Assembly (NCBI GenBank): GCA_035771165.1
Contig: JAWNZC010000255.1
Coordinates: forward strand, 186,001 to 250,000
DNA length: 64,000 bases
Origin: Paragorgia papillata
Taxonomy: Eukaryota; Cnidaria; Anthozoa; Scleralcyonacea; Coralliidae
Direction: 5' to 3'
The position numbers were made by a program, and so were the translations under genes. Position 1 is the stretch's first letter, and the number at the start of each line of letters is the position of its first letter. A model generated the notes under the pieces. The model saw nothing but the letters and a program-made list of their open reading frames with translations. It was not told the origin of the DNA and did not search any database. Shown here one piece after another: positions 49,990 through 59,782 of the stretch.

Positions 49990-50292
49990 TATATATAATA
50001 GTGTATATTTTATTTTCACAAACTCTAAATTATTTATTTTATTTTCTACAGATGATTGAGATTTGATTTCAACGTGTTTGGGTTTTATATCTTGTTCTTC
50101 CTTTACTTCCTGCTTTTTAACATCTCGTTTATCATCTTTATATGAGTAATACAAAGATACGGCTCCCACTATTACTCCAGCGACTCCAATTAGATAACCA
50201 TAATTTAAGCCCAAATTGCTATCATATTGTTTTTCAGACTCAATTTTCTCTCTGACTTTCCTCTCTTTAGCTGCTTTTGATATTGTTGCCAA
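49990..50292 (-). CDS. Single-pass membrane protein, possibly fused to the next gene
   Basis: About 100 codons: a basic head (KAAKERKVREKIE), one transmembrane stretch (YGYLIGVAGVIVGAVSLYY) and a charged tail. No stop separates it from the gene starting at 49989; a stop may have been lost. Function unknown. Confidence 0.45.
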
Positions 50293-50779
50293 ACGTCTAC
50301 CAGCTTCAACTCTGCGCGGGTCTTTTTCCTTTCTAATAGTTGTTATTTAACAGATTCTTTATTACTATCTTCACTCATATATATAACCTATATTTTACTC
50401 AGTTATCTCACAGATCATCTTATAGTAGAATTATAAGATGGTCCCATAGTAGAATTAAGATCATCTCATAATAGGGTTAAGATCATCTTACAGTAAAAAC
50501 TAAGTAGAATTAAGTAGATTTTGGTTTATCACTTTTAGACTCTTCATCAATTGGATTATCATACCAATTCAAATCTTCTATTACATCATCAATTTCATCA
50601 GTTGTTCATTTTACACACTTAAAAATAGATATTAGAAATAAAAAACTTAAAAATAGATTTCTTATTTTGCGCATATATAATAACCAATATTTAACCATAT
50701 ATTTTGGTATATCTCTTAGACATCCCGTTAATAGGTGGACATAGATATATTACTATATCGTCTAATACTTTTAGATTAG
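50293..50779. other. Decayed coding region, no single gene supported
   Basis: AT-rich. Tandem GATCATCTTATAGTAGAATTAAG-like units (period about 23-26 bases) occur at 50415-50500. Short acidic fragments (DDVIEDLNWYDNP, minus strand near 50560) look like remains of a small gene. Confidence 0.4.
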
Positions 50780-51069
50780 TTACCTTAGTTGAGAAATCAG
50801 TTTTTGGTAAGACGTATAAACAAAATTGCAATAATCAACCTTTTTTACCAGATCACTCTTTGCAATGTACCCTTGAATGATGACTCCTATACCTATTATT
50901 GCTAAAGTGACTATATTAAGGGGACTTAGACCCGCTCCAACTACTGTCAAAGTGATTGATGGCCCTTTCTCGATATATGAACAACCGAACTTGAAGATTA
51001 TTTTATTAATGGTATACCAGTCGGTAACTTCCTGAGAACTGATCGAGATATACGCATAATATTTAAGGG
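50780..51069 (-). pseudogene. Polinton protein with C-terminal hydrophobic segment, cut by MULE
   Basis: C-terminal part has TVVGAGLSPLNIVTLAIIGI, then YIAKSDLVKKVDYCNFVYTSYQKLISQL, a CxFxYxxYxKxLxxLR ending seen in other animal Polintons. The 5' part lies beyond the MULE, from 53276 upward, in a compatible open frame. The MULE target duplication (TATTTAAGGG) lies within the coding region. Confidence 0.6.
51060..51069. repeat. Target site duplication (left) of the MULE
   Basis: TATTTAAGGG, identical to 53266-53275. Confidence 0.8.
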
Positions 51070-53265
51070 GTAATCGGAAAAAATGGCACCAGAAGAAATG
51101 GCACCGGAAAAAATGGCACCACAACTTTGACTAATACGGAAAAAATGGCACTACAAAGGTTATCTGGAAAATGACATGCATTGACACTTTCTCTGTTCCG
51201 CTGACAAGTTTCGGTGATGCTTTTTAACATGTTACTGACTCATTCGCGTCTATTTTTAAAAAGCATTCACCGAAACAGCGAAAGCGCTTGTTACCGTTTT
51301 GCATTGGAACGGGTATTGTTGGAGAGTATTCATAGGAAGTGTGTTGGCGGTGGTCGGCATTTGAATGAGTCATTGCTTATTGTTGAAGAGTATTCATGGA
51401 ATCGCGTTGACAATGGTTTGCATTTCAATGCACGGAATTGTTGATTAAGCCCTTGGGAGTTGCTTGGACCTTTGTATCCACATATTTGGTATACGTTTCA
51501 AAAATAGACACTGATGCGAGTTGTTTTTAGAATAGTATATAAACATTGCGGTATTCGTAACACGTGCAGGAATTATATAAGCGAAATGGAAGTTATTGCA
51601 AGCAACAAGGGAGGAATGAAACTTTGCTTTGGTGGTTACATGTACACCAAACAGGTTTCCAAGCCAAATCATGTTCGTTGGAGGTGTGTTAAGAGAACTC
51701 TGCGTTGCAAGGGTTCACTGACAACCACTCTTGAGGTAACAAATCCGGTGCCAGGCAATGAGCATAACCACTTGCCCGACGCCACTGCAGTTGCGAAGGC
51801 GAGAAACAGCATGAAGGAGATGGCAACATCGACAATGGACAAGCCAAACCAGGTGTTCTCACGAGTCGTTGCAGGGTTAGACAACGACACCCGTGCTTTT
51901 CTTCCACGTACAGATTCCATAAAACGAACTCTAAGAAATCATCGCCGTGCTAATTTCCCGACTGATCCTATGTCACTTGATGATCTCATAATTGAGGGTC
52001 CATGGGCAGAAACTGGAGGAGAAAATCCTGAGAATTTCCTTTTGTATGACAGTGGTCCAATGCCAGATAGCAGAGTCGTGGTATTTGCAGCTGACCAGTG
52101 TTTGGAAAAGCTGGCATCGGCCGAAACATGATTTATAGATGGTAATTTCGCCATGGCACCAGCTATCTTCCAGCAGTTGTACGTGGTTCGAGTTCCTCTT
52201 GATGAGACGGCAATTTCTGTTGCCTACGCGCTGTTGACCAACAAGACGCAGCAAACGTACGAAGAACTCCTGCAAGCGCTGGTTGATGGTTGCCGTGACC
52301 GACACTGGGACGCAGATCCCAAAACAATAATTCTTGACTTTGAAATTGCCGTCATTCAAGCTATACGATCTGTCATTGGCAACCAAGTTAGAATCCAATG
52401 CTGTTTCTATCACCTCACTCAGAGCACGTGGAGAAAGATACAAGAGCTTGGGCTCTCCAATCTCTACCGTGAGAATGAAGAGTTCCGCGTACATTGCGGT
52501 ATGCTTGATGCGCTTGCACTTCGTGCGGGATAGTTTTCCAGATGAAGGAGAGGCGCTGGTCCAGTACTTTGACACTACATATGTAACAGGATCTTTCAGA
52601 CGTGTTCAACAGCCAAATCGCCCACTTATTCTTCGCCGAATTTCTCCACGATTCCCTCCATCCCTCTGGAATGTGCACGATGCGACGGTCAATGGTAATC
52701 CACGCACCAACAACCAATGCGAAGGCTGGAACAACAAGTTTCAGCACCTTGTTGGACAGAACCATAAATCAGTGTGGCGGTTGATCAACTGCCTGAAAGA
52801 CGAACATTCATGTGTATCGGCTCTGGTTCTTCAAGATGAAATAGAAAATTCACCAAGGAAGAGAACTAAACGCGCCTACCGTGATCTTCAGGAAAGATTG
52901 CAAAATCTCTGCATCGCCTACACCGAACGCCAAAAATCTTTACAAGAGTTTTTACGAGGTGCTGCGAGGAACATTCGCCTTGGTGATTTATAGTTGCTAT
53001 CTAAATACATATACATGGATATTTTAAAGTAGTTTAGTGTTGTTAGAAGATCTTTTACGTGGTAATTAGTGAATTAAAGTATGCAACTTTGCAGCAAATA
53101 ATCGATTTATTTGTCTATTTCGTATCTTGGGTTTTCAAAGCATTTTTCAGGTGTCATTTTTTCCGTATTAGTCAACTTTATGGTGACATTTTTTCCGGTG
53201 CCATTTTTTCCGTATTAGTCAACTTCGTGGTGCCATTTTTTCCGGTGCCATTTCTTCCGCAATTC
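51070..53265 (+). mobile_element. MULE-type DNA transposon with FLYWCH-MULE transposase
   Basis: Ends carry several copies of GGAAAAAATGGCACC and variants in opposite orientations (51078-51150 and 53150-53258). A 10 bp duplication TATTTAAGGG flanks it, in the usual MULE range. It contains one broken transposase gene and sits inside a gene of the second Polinton. Confidence 0.85.
51586..52993 (+). pseudogene. MULE transposase with FLYWCH zinc finger, disrupted
   Basis: From the ATG at 51586: a FLYWCH-type finger (GGYMYTKQVSKPNHVRWRCVK, C...H.H ending in GNEHNHLP), then the MULE domain. First catalytic D in FIDGNFAMAP, second D in ILDFEIAVIQA with CCFYHLTQS, third acidic residue in NNQCEGWNNKF. 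A TGA at 52129-52131 replaces a conserved tryptophan codon just before FIDGNF, and a frameshift near 52500 moves the frame into 52334-52993. The family cuts and pastes DNA; this copy is inactive. Confidence 0.88.
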
Positions 53266-53275
53266 TATTTAAGGG
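53266..53275. repeat. Target site duplication (right) of the MULE
   Basis: TATTTAAGGG. Confidence 0.8.
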
Positions 53276-53321
53276 TATATGCATTGATAAGGACACCAGT
53301 GTTCCCAATAACTATGATTTT

Positions 53322-53585
53322 GTGGTAAAAATGACTTTATATTATTTGGATGGTACAAGTGAGGATAAAATGACCCACTCATTTGTTCATAATAATAGTA
53401 CTAAAATTAATGTTAGTGATAGACAGCAATCAGGTATGACTTCCATAGTATACACAACCAACGTTCCAGTGGTGTGGACCATCACTATTAGTAAAACTCT
53501 TATTGCGTACGTATTCTCTGTAAAAGAGATGTCTGGTATGAATGGTAATGAAACAAATATAGATTACCGTATAGACTATGAATAA
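53322..53585 (+). CDS. Small unknown Polinton frame
   Basis: 87 residues (YYLDGTSEDKMTHSFVHNNS, TTNVPVVWTITISKTLIAYV). It has beta-rich composition and no cysteine. It overlaps the region that would hold the 5' part of the minus-strand gene split by the MULE, so only one of the two can be right at its start. Weakly supported. Confidence 0.35.
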   Translation: MVKMTLYYLDGTSEDKMTHSFVHNNSTKINVSDRQQSGMTSIVYTTNVPVVWTITISKTLIAYVFSVKEMSGMNGNETNIDYRIDYE

Positions 53586-53718
53586 ATATTTAAATCTTAA
53601 TAACTATATATATATCAAAGGAGATCATTCGTTTTAATCACATCAGTGAGAACTTATCAAGTGAAGAGATTGAAAAGCTTAAACGATGGTATGAATATTA
53701 TCATAAGCTATACACTTG

Positions 53719-54115
53719 TTACAAATGGAAGTATAAAAAACTAAAGAAGATGAAATTACTCTTAAACATGTCATCAATCATGAGCGCTGTACGTATTTTC
53801 CCGTCATAATGCTTGTACTTAACATTGTAATTCCCCTCAAGATATTGTTTAGACACAGCATCTGCGTCATCGACACAAGCGGGTACGTTCTTTAACCCGT
53901 AATAATTCGTGTTTAGTGGACCCTTCATTTCACCTCCTAAAAACAATTTAGTGTCATCAGATATATTGGGCTCTTCATAACCGCAAAACTAGAAATATGT
54001 TAACACCTCGCCTTCTTTTACACGAAATTTTGTAAAATTTATATCCTTCGGATAACCCTCTAAGAAAAACACCTTCGCACTCTTTTGCATTGGGAGCCTG
54101 GAAATAGCCGTTGGA
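53719..54115 (-). pseudogene. Fibre-like Polinton protein with phage-tail motif, internal stop
   Basis: The minus-strand frame from about 54115 has EGVFFLEGYPKDINFTKFRV, an in-frame TAG near 53990, then LFLGGEMKGPLNTNYYGLKN and DADAVSKQYLEGN. The 'G-x-M-x-G-x-L-N-x-N-x-x-x-I/L-x-N-(V/L)-x-x-x-x-x-x-x-D-A-V-x-K-x-Y' pattern is what tail fibres and other viral attachment proteins carry. A fibre role is inference; no receptor-binding part is visible. Confidence 0.55.
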
Positions 54116-54261
54116 ACAATTCAAAATATAGTTTTAAACTTTTAATTAAAGTATAATATTTGAAATAAAAAAAGTTGTTTAACTCTAATTTTTAAAGAAA
54201 ATAGTAATAAATAACAAAGAAAATTTTCAAGGCAATATTCAGAGAAAAAGTTGATGAAGAA

Positions 54262-54336
54262 AAATGCAGGTCGCATCCACGGTTTGAACTCGACCATTCT
54301 GCGTGCAAACTGACGATGTCACCACCGGGCTACTGA
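54262..54336 (-). repeat. tRNA-derived SINE head or tRNA pseudogene
   Basis: Minus strand has TAGCCCGGTGG (A-box-like, near 54335) and GAGTTCAAACC (B-box-like, near 54285) at tRNA-like spacing. The acceptor stem cannot be closed, so it is not a functional tRNA. Confidence 0.45.
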
Positions 54337-54339
54337 AGC

Positions 54340-55240
54340 GTCGAAATATCAGCAAAATATTAGGGTTATACTTTACAGTTCTTTTTTTCATGTTCACAAA
54401 TAACATTGCTGGAGCATCTAAAAATATTTTGCATTTTTCAAAGGCATTGGACAGATCTGCCTGGCTGCCACGGCTATATTCATTTTATGCCATTTCAAAT
54501 TCATTTAGAATAGCAAAAACAAAATTCGTCTCAAAATCTGAAGTGTTAAAACTGTATTCACCTGAAAAAATTGTTTTCATCCAGTCTTTTAGATCTGTAA
54601 TATGTCAACATGCAGCACTCGGCAGCATTTATATGTTTAACAGACGAAAAATTGCTCCTTCACCGATTTTTATGCCGAATTATACAATTATAATACAATT
54701 ATACGCTAAGTTTTACAAGACGGCAGCCAACAACGGGGCACGGGCAAGCGAAAACATAACCGATACGTTTAAAATACTTTAAGGACACACGAAATCGAAA
54801 ACAAAATTACTGTAACAGTGACAGTGACAGGGAAACTCGAACAGCATTGCTAGTAAGTGTTCGTGATTTAATACTGAAAGCGGCCGCTCTATAGTTTTAC
54901 CATAAGCTTAACCTTTTCAGTCTCTTTCTTCGTTGGTTTTTTCCTCTTTCGAGTTTCGGTGTGACGGGTTTTCTTCTACTAAGGATGTTGTTCTGCTTTA
55001 TACGTAGACGTTGATTTCTTTCTGTTCTTTCAAAAGTGATATACGTTTCCCAAAAACTCCTTTCTCAAGTCTTTTTGTCAAGAATAAATTAAGTTGTTAG
55101 TTCAAATCTAAGAAAATCACAGAAATTCATTCGCAAATCACGTTTGTCCATGCGTGTAACATGACTCCACGCGTGTCGAGATTAGCACCCTCACCGGGCT
55201 CTGGGCCTTCGGCCCTACGCCCGGGCTCGGGGATAAAATC
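54340..55240. other. Insertion of unknown origin, no supported gene
   Basis: Unrelated to Polinton genes on either side. A plus-strand frame at 54303-54782 has no recognised relative. A GC-rich hairpin CGGGCTCTGGGCCTTCGGCC with CCCTACGCCCGGGC lies at 55196-55230, strikingly GC-rich for its surroundings. Confidence 0.4.
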
Positions 55241-55245
55241 ATATA

Positions 55246-55643
55246 TTATAACACATATTTTGATACTACAAACGAACTTATTCCAGCTGCAGCGAATAGA
55301 ACCATTAACATATTATGATCACCATTCTTGGTTTTAACGTTAGTCTTATCTACCTTATCATCATCATCATCTAAAGTGTCCAAGTGTGAACCACCTTCAT
55401 GAAGCTTTTTCGGTGTGTGAGTATCCACATTGTTCTTGATGCACTTTTTTCGGTGTTGTGAACTCCCTGATAATTGAGCTTACCATTAATCCCGAAATGC
55501 ATAGCGGATGTAGCTCTTTTAAGTAAATTATTATATCCGACAATAGAAGTCTTCAAAATTATCATTTTTGATGGTATCAACCATGTTTGGGGTGAGAGTG
55601 CTAAATCTTGTATTACATTTGTGTCCTGAACAGACTTATTCAT
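55246..55643 (-). pseudogene. Polinton structural-type protein with C-terminal membrane segment, frameshifted
   Basis: From 55643: NVIQDLALSPQTWLIPSKMI, VGYNNLLKRATSAMHFGING, YQGVHNTEK, then MWILTHRKSFMK. A frameshift near 55420 passes to the frame with HEGGSHLDTLDDDDDK and a terminal hydrophobic stretch NMLMVLFAAAGISSFVVSKYV. The original is a ~115-residue protein with one C-terminal membrane anchor. Unknown function. Confidence 0.55.
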
Positions 55644-55671
55644 ATTAAGTATCCAAGTTAAACACTATAGT

Positions 55672-56085
55672 CTACAATTCACTGTCTTTCACCAAATTAC
55701 GAAACTCCTCTTGGGTTTCCAGTGATCCACCCCCATGATTCACTATAGAAACACGGGTCTTCGCCTGACTCCCAAGCACGGTATAAATATACACCTCAAT
55801 TGATTGATTCAAATATTGTAATCCTATTTTTGTCAATCCATTGCTTGCTTTAGGCACGTATCGCTTATAATGGTTTACGTAATCGGATCTCACCACTTTT
55901 ACGTTACGGACCCCCCTAACCCCTTTGTCATCAGTGTATGACTCATAGCTAAACGACCATGGTAATTTATTAGTCTGTTTGTACAATACAGATGCGCCAA
56001 ATTCACGTGAAATTGCTGACATGCTTTCACCACCCACCATCCTTCTTATAAGCCTCCTCACTGTAAAATACACATGGAAACGCAT
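55672..56085 (-). CDS. Conserved unknown Polinton protein
   Basis: 137 residues. It has GGESMSAISREFGASVLYKQ, LPWSFSYESYTDDKGVRGVR, DYVNHYKRYVPK, GLQYLNQSIEVYIYTVLGSQ and a GGGSLETQEEF ending. The conserved Gly/Ser-rich turns and beta-prone strands suggest a structural protein. It lies between two other minus-strand genes, overlapping the upstream frame end at 56058. Confidence 0.5.
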   Translation of the reverse strand: MRFHVYFTVRRLIRRMVGGESMSAISREFGASVLYKQTNKLPWSFSYESYTDDKGVRGVRNVKVVRSDYVNHYKRYVPKASNGLTKIGLQYLNQSIEVYIYTVLGSQAKTRVSIVNHGGGSLETQEEFRNLVKDSEL

Positions 56086-56678
56086 AATGCTCGTGACAAC
56101 ACATCATCTGATGGTGTTACATGTTGTAGAGAAATACCACAGCAAAACGTGCTGCAATAGACCGCAAATATCGTTTGGAAGTACAAATTACCATTGTTCC
56201 ACGAAAATGGCTTACCAGGATTTGGTATACTAACTAGAGGTAGTTTGGACATAAAATAGTCTTTACCATTAACATAGATACGGAAGTTATTAATCGGGTA
56301 GTCTAAAACGGTCCTAGTAGCGAAAGCGTCTAAATATCGCTCTTGTACCTCACCAAATGCAGAAATAGTATGTTGTTCGCCTTTTTGTAATTCTTTGTAT
56401 GGTACCGTTCCCCATCCATATTTTTGGAAACCTACCCTCTGACTTATCACGTGACTTACCCTCTGACTTATCACGTGATTTACCATGTGAATTATCACGT
56501 GATTTACCATGTGAATTATGCAGGTATATCTACTCATCCCTTGTGTTATGCAGGTATATCTACTCATCCCTTGTGTTATGTCACGTATACTGGTCTTGTA
56601 CCCATCGTCCTTGATGAACCAGACAACCACCTCAACATTGTCGTCAATAGTAAATTGAAATCGTGAAGACGTCGGCAT
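56058..56678 (-). pseudogene. Polinton structural-type protein with internal repeat expansion
   Basis: From 56678: MPTSSRFQFTIDDNVEVVVW, a repeat-derived middle (56440-56585), then KYGWGTVPYKELQKGEQHTI, FGEVQERYLDAFATRTVLDY and FSWNNGNLYFQTIF. The middle has expanded by short duplications and the C-terminus drifts into another frame near 56160. Likely a beta-rich virion protein; unassigned. Confidence 0.5.
56430..56580. repeat. Short tandem duplications inside a Polinton gene
   Basis: ACCCTCTGACTTATCACGTG occurs twice in tandem, ACCATGTGAATTAT with CACGTGATTT twice, and GCAGGTATATCTACTCATCC twice (30-base unit TTATGCAGG...CTTGTG). Confidence 0.85.
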
Positions 56679-56728
56679 GGGGATAGTCTTTAAACAACTT
56701 CACTTTCCTCCTCTCAATGAGGACGTTG

Positions 56729-57470
56729 TCTGTTGGCTTATTGATTGTCAGAAGATTGTCAGAAGACAGCTTGAAAGAATACAGAGAAGAGCCACACGTT
56801 GGATCTTACAAGTTAAGCAAGGAGAACTATCATACAAAGAGAGACTCTTTAAACTGGATTTGTTGCCGCTAACATATGATCGTGAGGTTAAAGATTTAGT
56901 GTATCTTTATAAGGCCTTATATGGCTATATTGACATGGATATAACTTTTGTTAAGAGGGTAAATCATGGACGGACTCGACGATCACAGACTCATTTAGTT
57001 ACTCCATTTTGTAAAACGACGTCTTATCAATCGTCGTTTTTTAACCGGACTGTCAAATTGTGGAATCGTATATGTACATTAGCGAGCCCTAGTAGCCTTG
57101 AAAATATTAGATCATTTAAGCTCTCAATTGATAAAGTATATAAAGAACAGTTAGATAGTGTGTTTGATCCAGAACGGACATGTTCGTGGAGTCTTATCCG
57201 TGGTTGTGGTTGTCATTGGCAGCAATAGATAAGTAATAACCTGTGTGTAGAAAAACCTATTATTATTTCAGTACATTTCTTACTTGGGGTGGTGCCTTGC
57301 ATGGGACTTTTGTCCCGTTCGCACTTCTACCTATTGGTCTGCTGTTTTCATTACTATTGTACATATTTTGTATATATATATTTTCTTTTTGCAAGATCAA
57401 TAAAGCTGTTAAATCAAAAAAAATAAAAATAAATAAATAAATAAATAAATAAAATCAAGATAGTTACTGT
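56729..57470 (+). mobile_element. 5'-truncated LINE insertion with ORF2 tail and A-rich 3' end
   Basis: The plus-strand frame (to 57228) has RQLERIQRRATRWILQVKQG, YKERLFKLDLLPLTYDREV, DLVYLYKALYGYID and SFFNRTVKLWNRI, the C-terminal part of a CR1/L2-type RT protein. It is followed by a 3' tail ending in AAATAAATAAATAAATAAAT (57426-57453). It lies between two minus-strand Polinton frames. The first ~15 codons from 56677 are Polinton sequence. Confidence 0.8.
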
Positions 57471-57474
57471 AGTT

Positions 57475-57633
57475 ATTTTTAAAATAAGGGTCTGACACTT
57501 TCACACTTGTATTTCCACGGTATAATCGGAGCCCATGCAGGTCGAAGTAAACCGACGGGTGGCCCGTATCATCTTGATCATAAAAAAACCTGTGTTTATC
57601 AGCATATGGATACTTCTTAAGAAAACTGTCCAT
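57475..57633 (-). CDS. Short Polinton frame, 3' end lost to the LINE
   Basis: About 53 codons: FLKKYPYADKHRFFYDQDDT, GHPSVYFDLHGLRLYRGNTS, then it enters the LINE tail. KKYPYADKHRF is echoed by KDYPHADVF upstream of 56678, so the two flanks of the LINE may be related or duplicated. Function unknown. Confidence 0.45.
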
Positions 57634-57662
57634 CTTTTATAATATACCGTATATTATATATA
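57634..57662. promoter_or_regulatory. Divergent promoter region of the second Polinton
   Basis: Only 29 bases separate the minus-strand start (57633) from the plus-strand start (57663). They are almost pure AT with a near palindrome ATAATATAC-CG-TATATTATAT, able to supply a TATA element in both directions. Confidence 0.45.
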
Positions 57663-58331
57663 ATGCGAAAATTTACTGTTTTAATTAATGGTCCATCAAA
57701 GGTAATCGACCTACAAGAATCCATATTGACAAGTATAGATAACCCCAATATTTTACTGAAAAAGGCGTATATAATGTGGGAGCTGTACAACGTGTCCAGT
57801 AGTAAAGGCAACTATTATGTTCTCAACAAACGGCATAACAATTTCCTGGGTAAGGGATATTATACGTTCCAAGACTTCAAAACTATTCTTCAGTCAAATA
57901 ATGGTGTATCATTAGTCTTGCACAAACCTGAAGCCAAATGCACAATGATGCTTGATGGATTAATAACTATAGTCTTACACCAGAACCTAGCACCTCTTCT
58001 TGGGTTTAACACCCGCATATTCCTACCTGGTAGCACGACTAAAAGTGGCATCATACAAGTGAACCATGGTTTGAAGTATCTGAGAGTCACGTGTAATATT
58101 ATAGATCAATCACTTAATATTGAGAACGGCAAAAGGAGCAACGTTCTGGTTAGTTTGCCGGTAACTTCCACCCAACCGCTATTTGGTACTACTCAGACAT
58201 TCCTCGACATTGAATCCAAGGTCGCAGTGAACACAGGGGCCATCAACCAATTAGAATTTCATGTGACAGATCGGGATGGAAAACCAGTAACTGAGTTCGG
58301 TAGCATTCTGTTGGAATTGTATATAATGTAA
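57663..58331 (+). CDS. Jelly-roll capsid-like protein (penton/minor capsid candidate)
   Basis: 222 residues, intact. MRKFTVLINGPSKVIDLQES, NILLKKAYIMWELYNVSSSK, LDGLITIVLHQNLAPLLGFN, INHGL-like VNHGLKYLRVTCNIID, then SLPVTSTQPLFGTTQTFLDI and a C-terminal SILLELYI. The size and beta-strand pattern fit a single jelly-roll minor capsid (penton) protein of animal Polintons; I assign this from family memory, not from a search. It starts the plus-strand block and is followed 5 bases later by the integrase gene. Confidence 0.65.
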   Translation: MRKFTVLINGPSKVIDLQESILTSIDNPNILLKKAYIMWELYNVSSSKGNYYVLNKRHNNFLGKGYYTFQDFKTILQSNNGVSLVLHKPEAKCTMMLDGLITIVLHQNLAPLLGFNTRIFLPGSTTKSGIIQVNHGLKYLRVTCNIIDQSLNIENGKRSNVLVSLPVTSTQPLFGTTQTFLDIESKVAVNTGAINQLEFHVTDRDGKPVTEFGSILLELYIM

Positions 58332-58336
58332 TTTAT

Positions 58337-59641
58337 ATGGATAAAGACATAGAATTAGAACAAGGGTTGAGGGACATATATTATAATCCATCAACTGGTT
58401 ACCAATCAGCTGAGAGATTTTATCAAAAAGCATTACATGATGGACTCAACGTAAGTAGAAAACAGGTTAAAGATTGGTTAACATCACAGGATACATACAC
58501 AAGATACAAACCCATCATAAGAAAGCATAAATTTCGACAAACGCGTGTGAACTACAATCCTGGTCAAAATCACTCGGACACCTTGCCTTAAATCACATCT
58601 GATATCAAATTTCCTTCTAAAAATCATTCCCCCCACTCCCCCCATTCAATCTTGATAAAAATTTGCACTGAACATACTTTGCATTTCATTTTCTAACCAA
58701 CATTGAACGGGGGTAGTGGGGGGCGATGTTATTTGAACATAATCTTAGGAATTGATGCGCTTAAGTTCGTTTTACGCGACTGTCCGAGTTAATTTTGGCC
58801 AGGATTGTACCTTGGTGCGCAGATACAAATGGATCTTGTTGATATGGGTAAATATAAGAATCAAAATAAAGGATATTATTGGATACTAACGGCTACTGAA
58901 ATGCTAAGTAGATATTCATTCGCTATACCAGTTTATAGAAAAGACACCAGTAATATGACAAAGGCGGTTACAGAGCTATTAAAGCAATTTAAAGACCGTT
59001 TTGGCGCTTATCCACAGTTAGCTCAGTTTGATGATGGTAAGGAATTCTACAACCTCGGTATTAAATCATTACTAGAGAAACATGATATTAAGTACGTCTC
59101 CACAAATTCTGATAAAAAAGCTGGTGTTGTAGAGCGTTTCAACAGAACACTTAAAACGTCTATGTGGAAGTATTTCTATAGCAAGGTAACTTATAAATGG
59201 ATTAACGTGTTGGATGAGCTTGTTAGTAACTACAATACTAAGCATAGTAGCATATTGATGAAGCCAGCTAGCGTAAACTTTGGAGAGTACCAATTACCTG
59301 AATTCAAATTAGGGGATACTGTTCGGATCTCGGAGTATAAGAGCATATTCACAAAGGGTTATAAGGCTAATTTTACTGAGGAGCTGTTTAAAGTGACTAA
59401 TGTTATACACGGTAACCCAAATGTGTATGAAATTGAGGACTTGGAAGGTAAACCAATCATAGGCAAATTCTATGAAGAGGAGTTGTCAGGTATTGATAAG
59501 AAGGATGACGTTTATAAGGTTGAGAAGATATTAAAGAGAAAAAAAGTAAAGGGTAAGAAAATGGCTTTAGTTAAATGGTCGGGTTACGACAGCAAGCATA
59601 ATAGTTGGATACCAGAGAGTGATATTCAAAATATTGGTTAA
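58337..59641 (+). pseudogene. INT: Retrovirus-type integrase with C-terminal chromodomain, split by a MITE
   Basis: The N-terminal part (58337-58553) has an unusual helical head with GYQSAERFYQKALHDGLNVS, a helix-turn-helix-like motif. The catalytic core continues after the MITE from about 58810: D in QMDLVDM, D in QFDDGKEFYN, E in VVERFNRTLK. An SH3-like part (LGDTVRISEYK) follows and a chromodomain ends it (VEKILKRKKVKGKKMALVKW, NSWIPESDI). Polinton integrases insert the DNA genome into host DNA; the chromodomain may guide it to chromatin. Apart from the 253 bp insertion the gene is open. Confidence 0.92.
58555..58807. mobile_element. Tc1/mariner-type MITE inside the integrase gene
   Basis: Flanked by TA at 58553-58554 and 58808-58809. 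Inverted ends CAATCCTGGTCAAAATCACT and (minus strand) CAATCCTGGCCAAAATTAACT share about 25 bases including CTCGGACA. The middle has facing CCCCCCACTCCCCCC and GGGGGTAGTGGGGGG tracts. Non-coding. Confidence 0.85.
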
Positions 59642-59654
59642 TATATATATATAT

Positions 59655-59782
59655 ATGGCAGAAGGAGGATTTAATGACTTTGATATGGAAGATTTGGGTA
59701 AAAATGAAGAAGTAGAAGACAGTAGGGGACAAGACGTGACAAGCTTTATAGATAATGACAACGCTGATGACGGTCTCAATGT
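59655..59782 (+). pseudogene. Polinton gene interrupted by the hAT element, 5' part
   Basis: About 43 codons: MAEGGFNDFDMEDLGKNEEV, then an acidic stretch to DNADDGLN, where the hAT begins. The acidic MxExGFxDF start is typical for a Polinton gene next to the integrase. Its continuation is expected right of 63204. Confidence 0.55.

Noticed and set aside
54262..54336. Functional tRNA gene
   Set aside because: Box A and B-like words are present but the acceptor stem and anticodon arm do not close.
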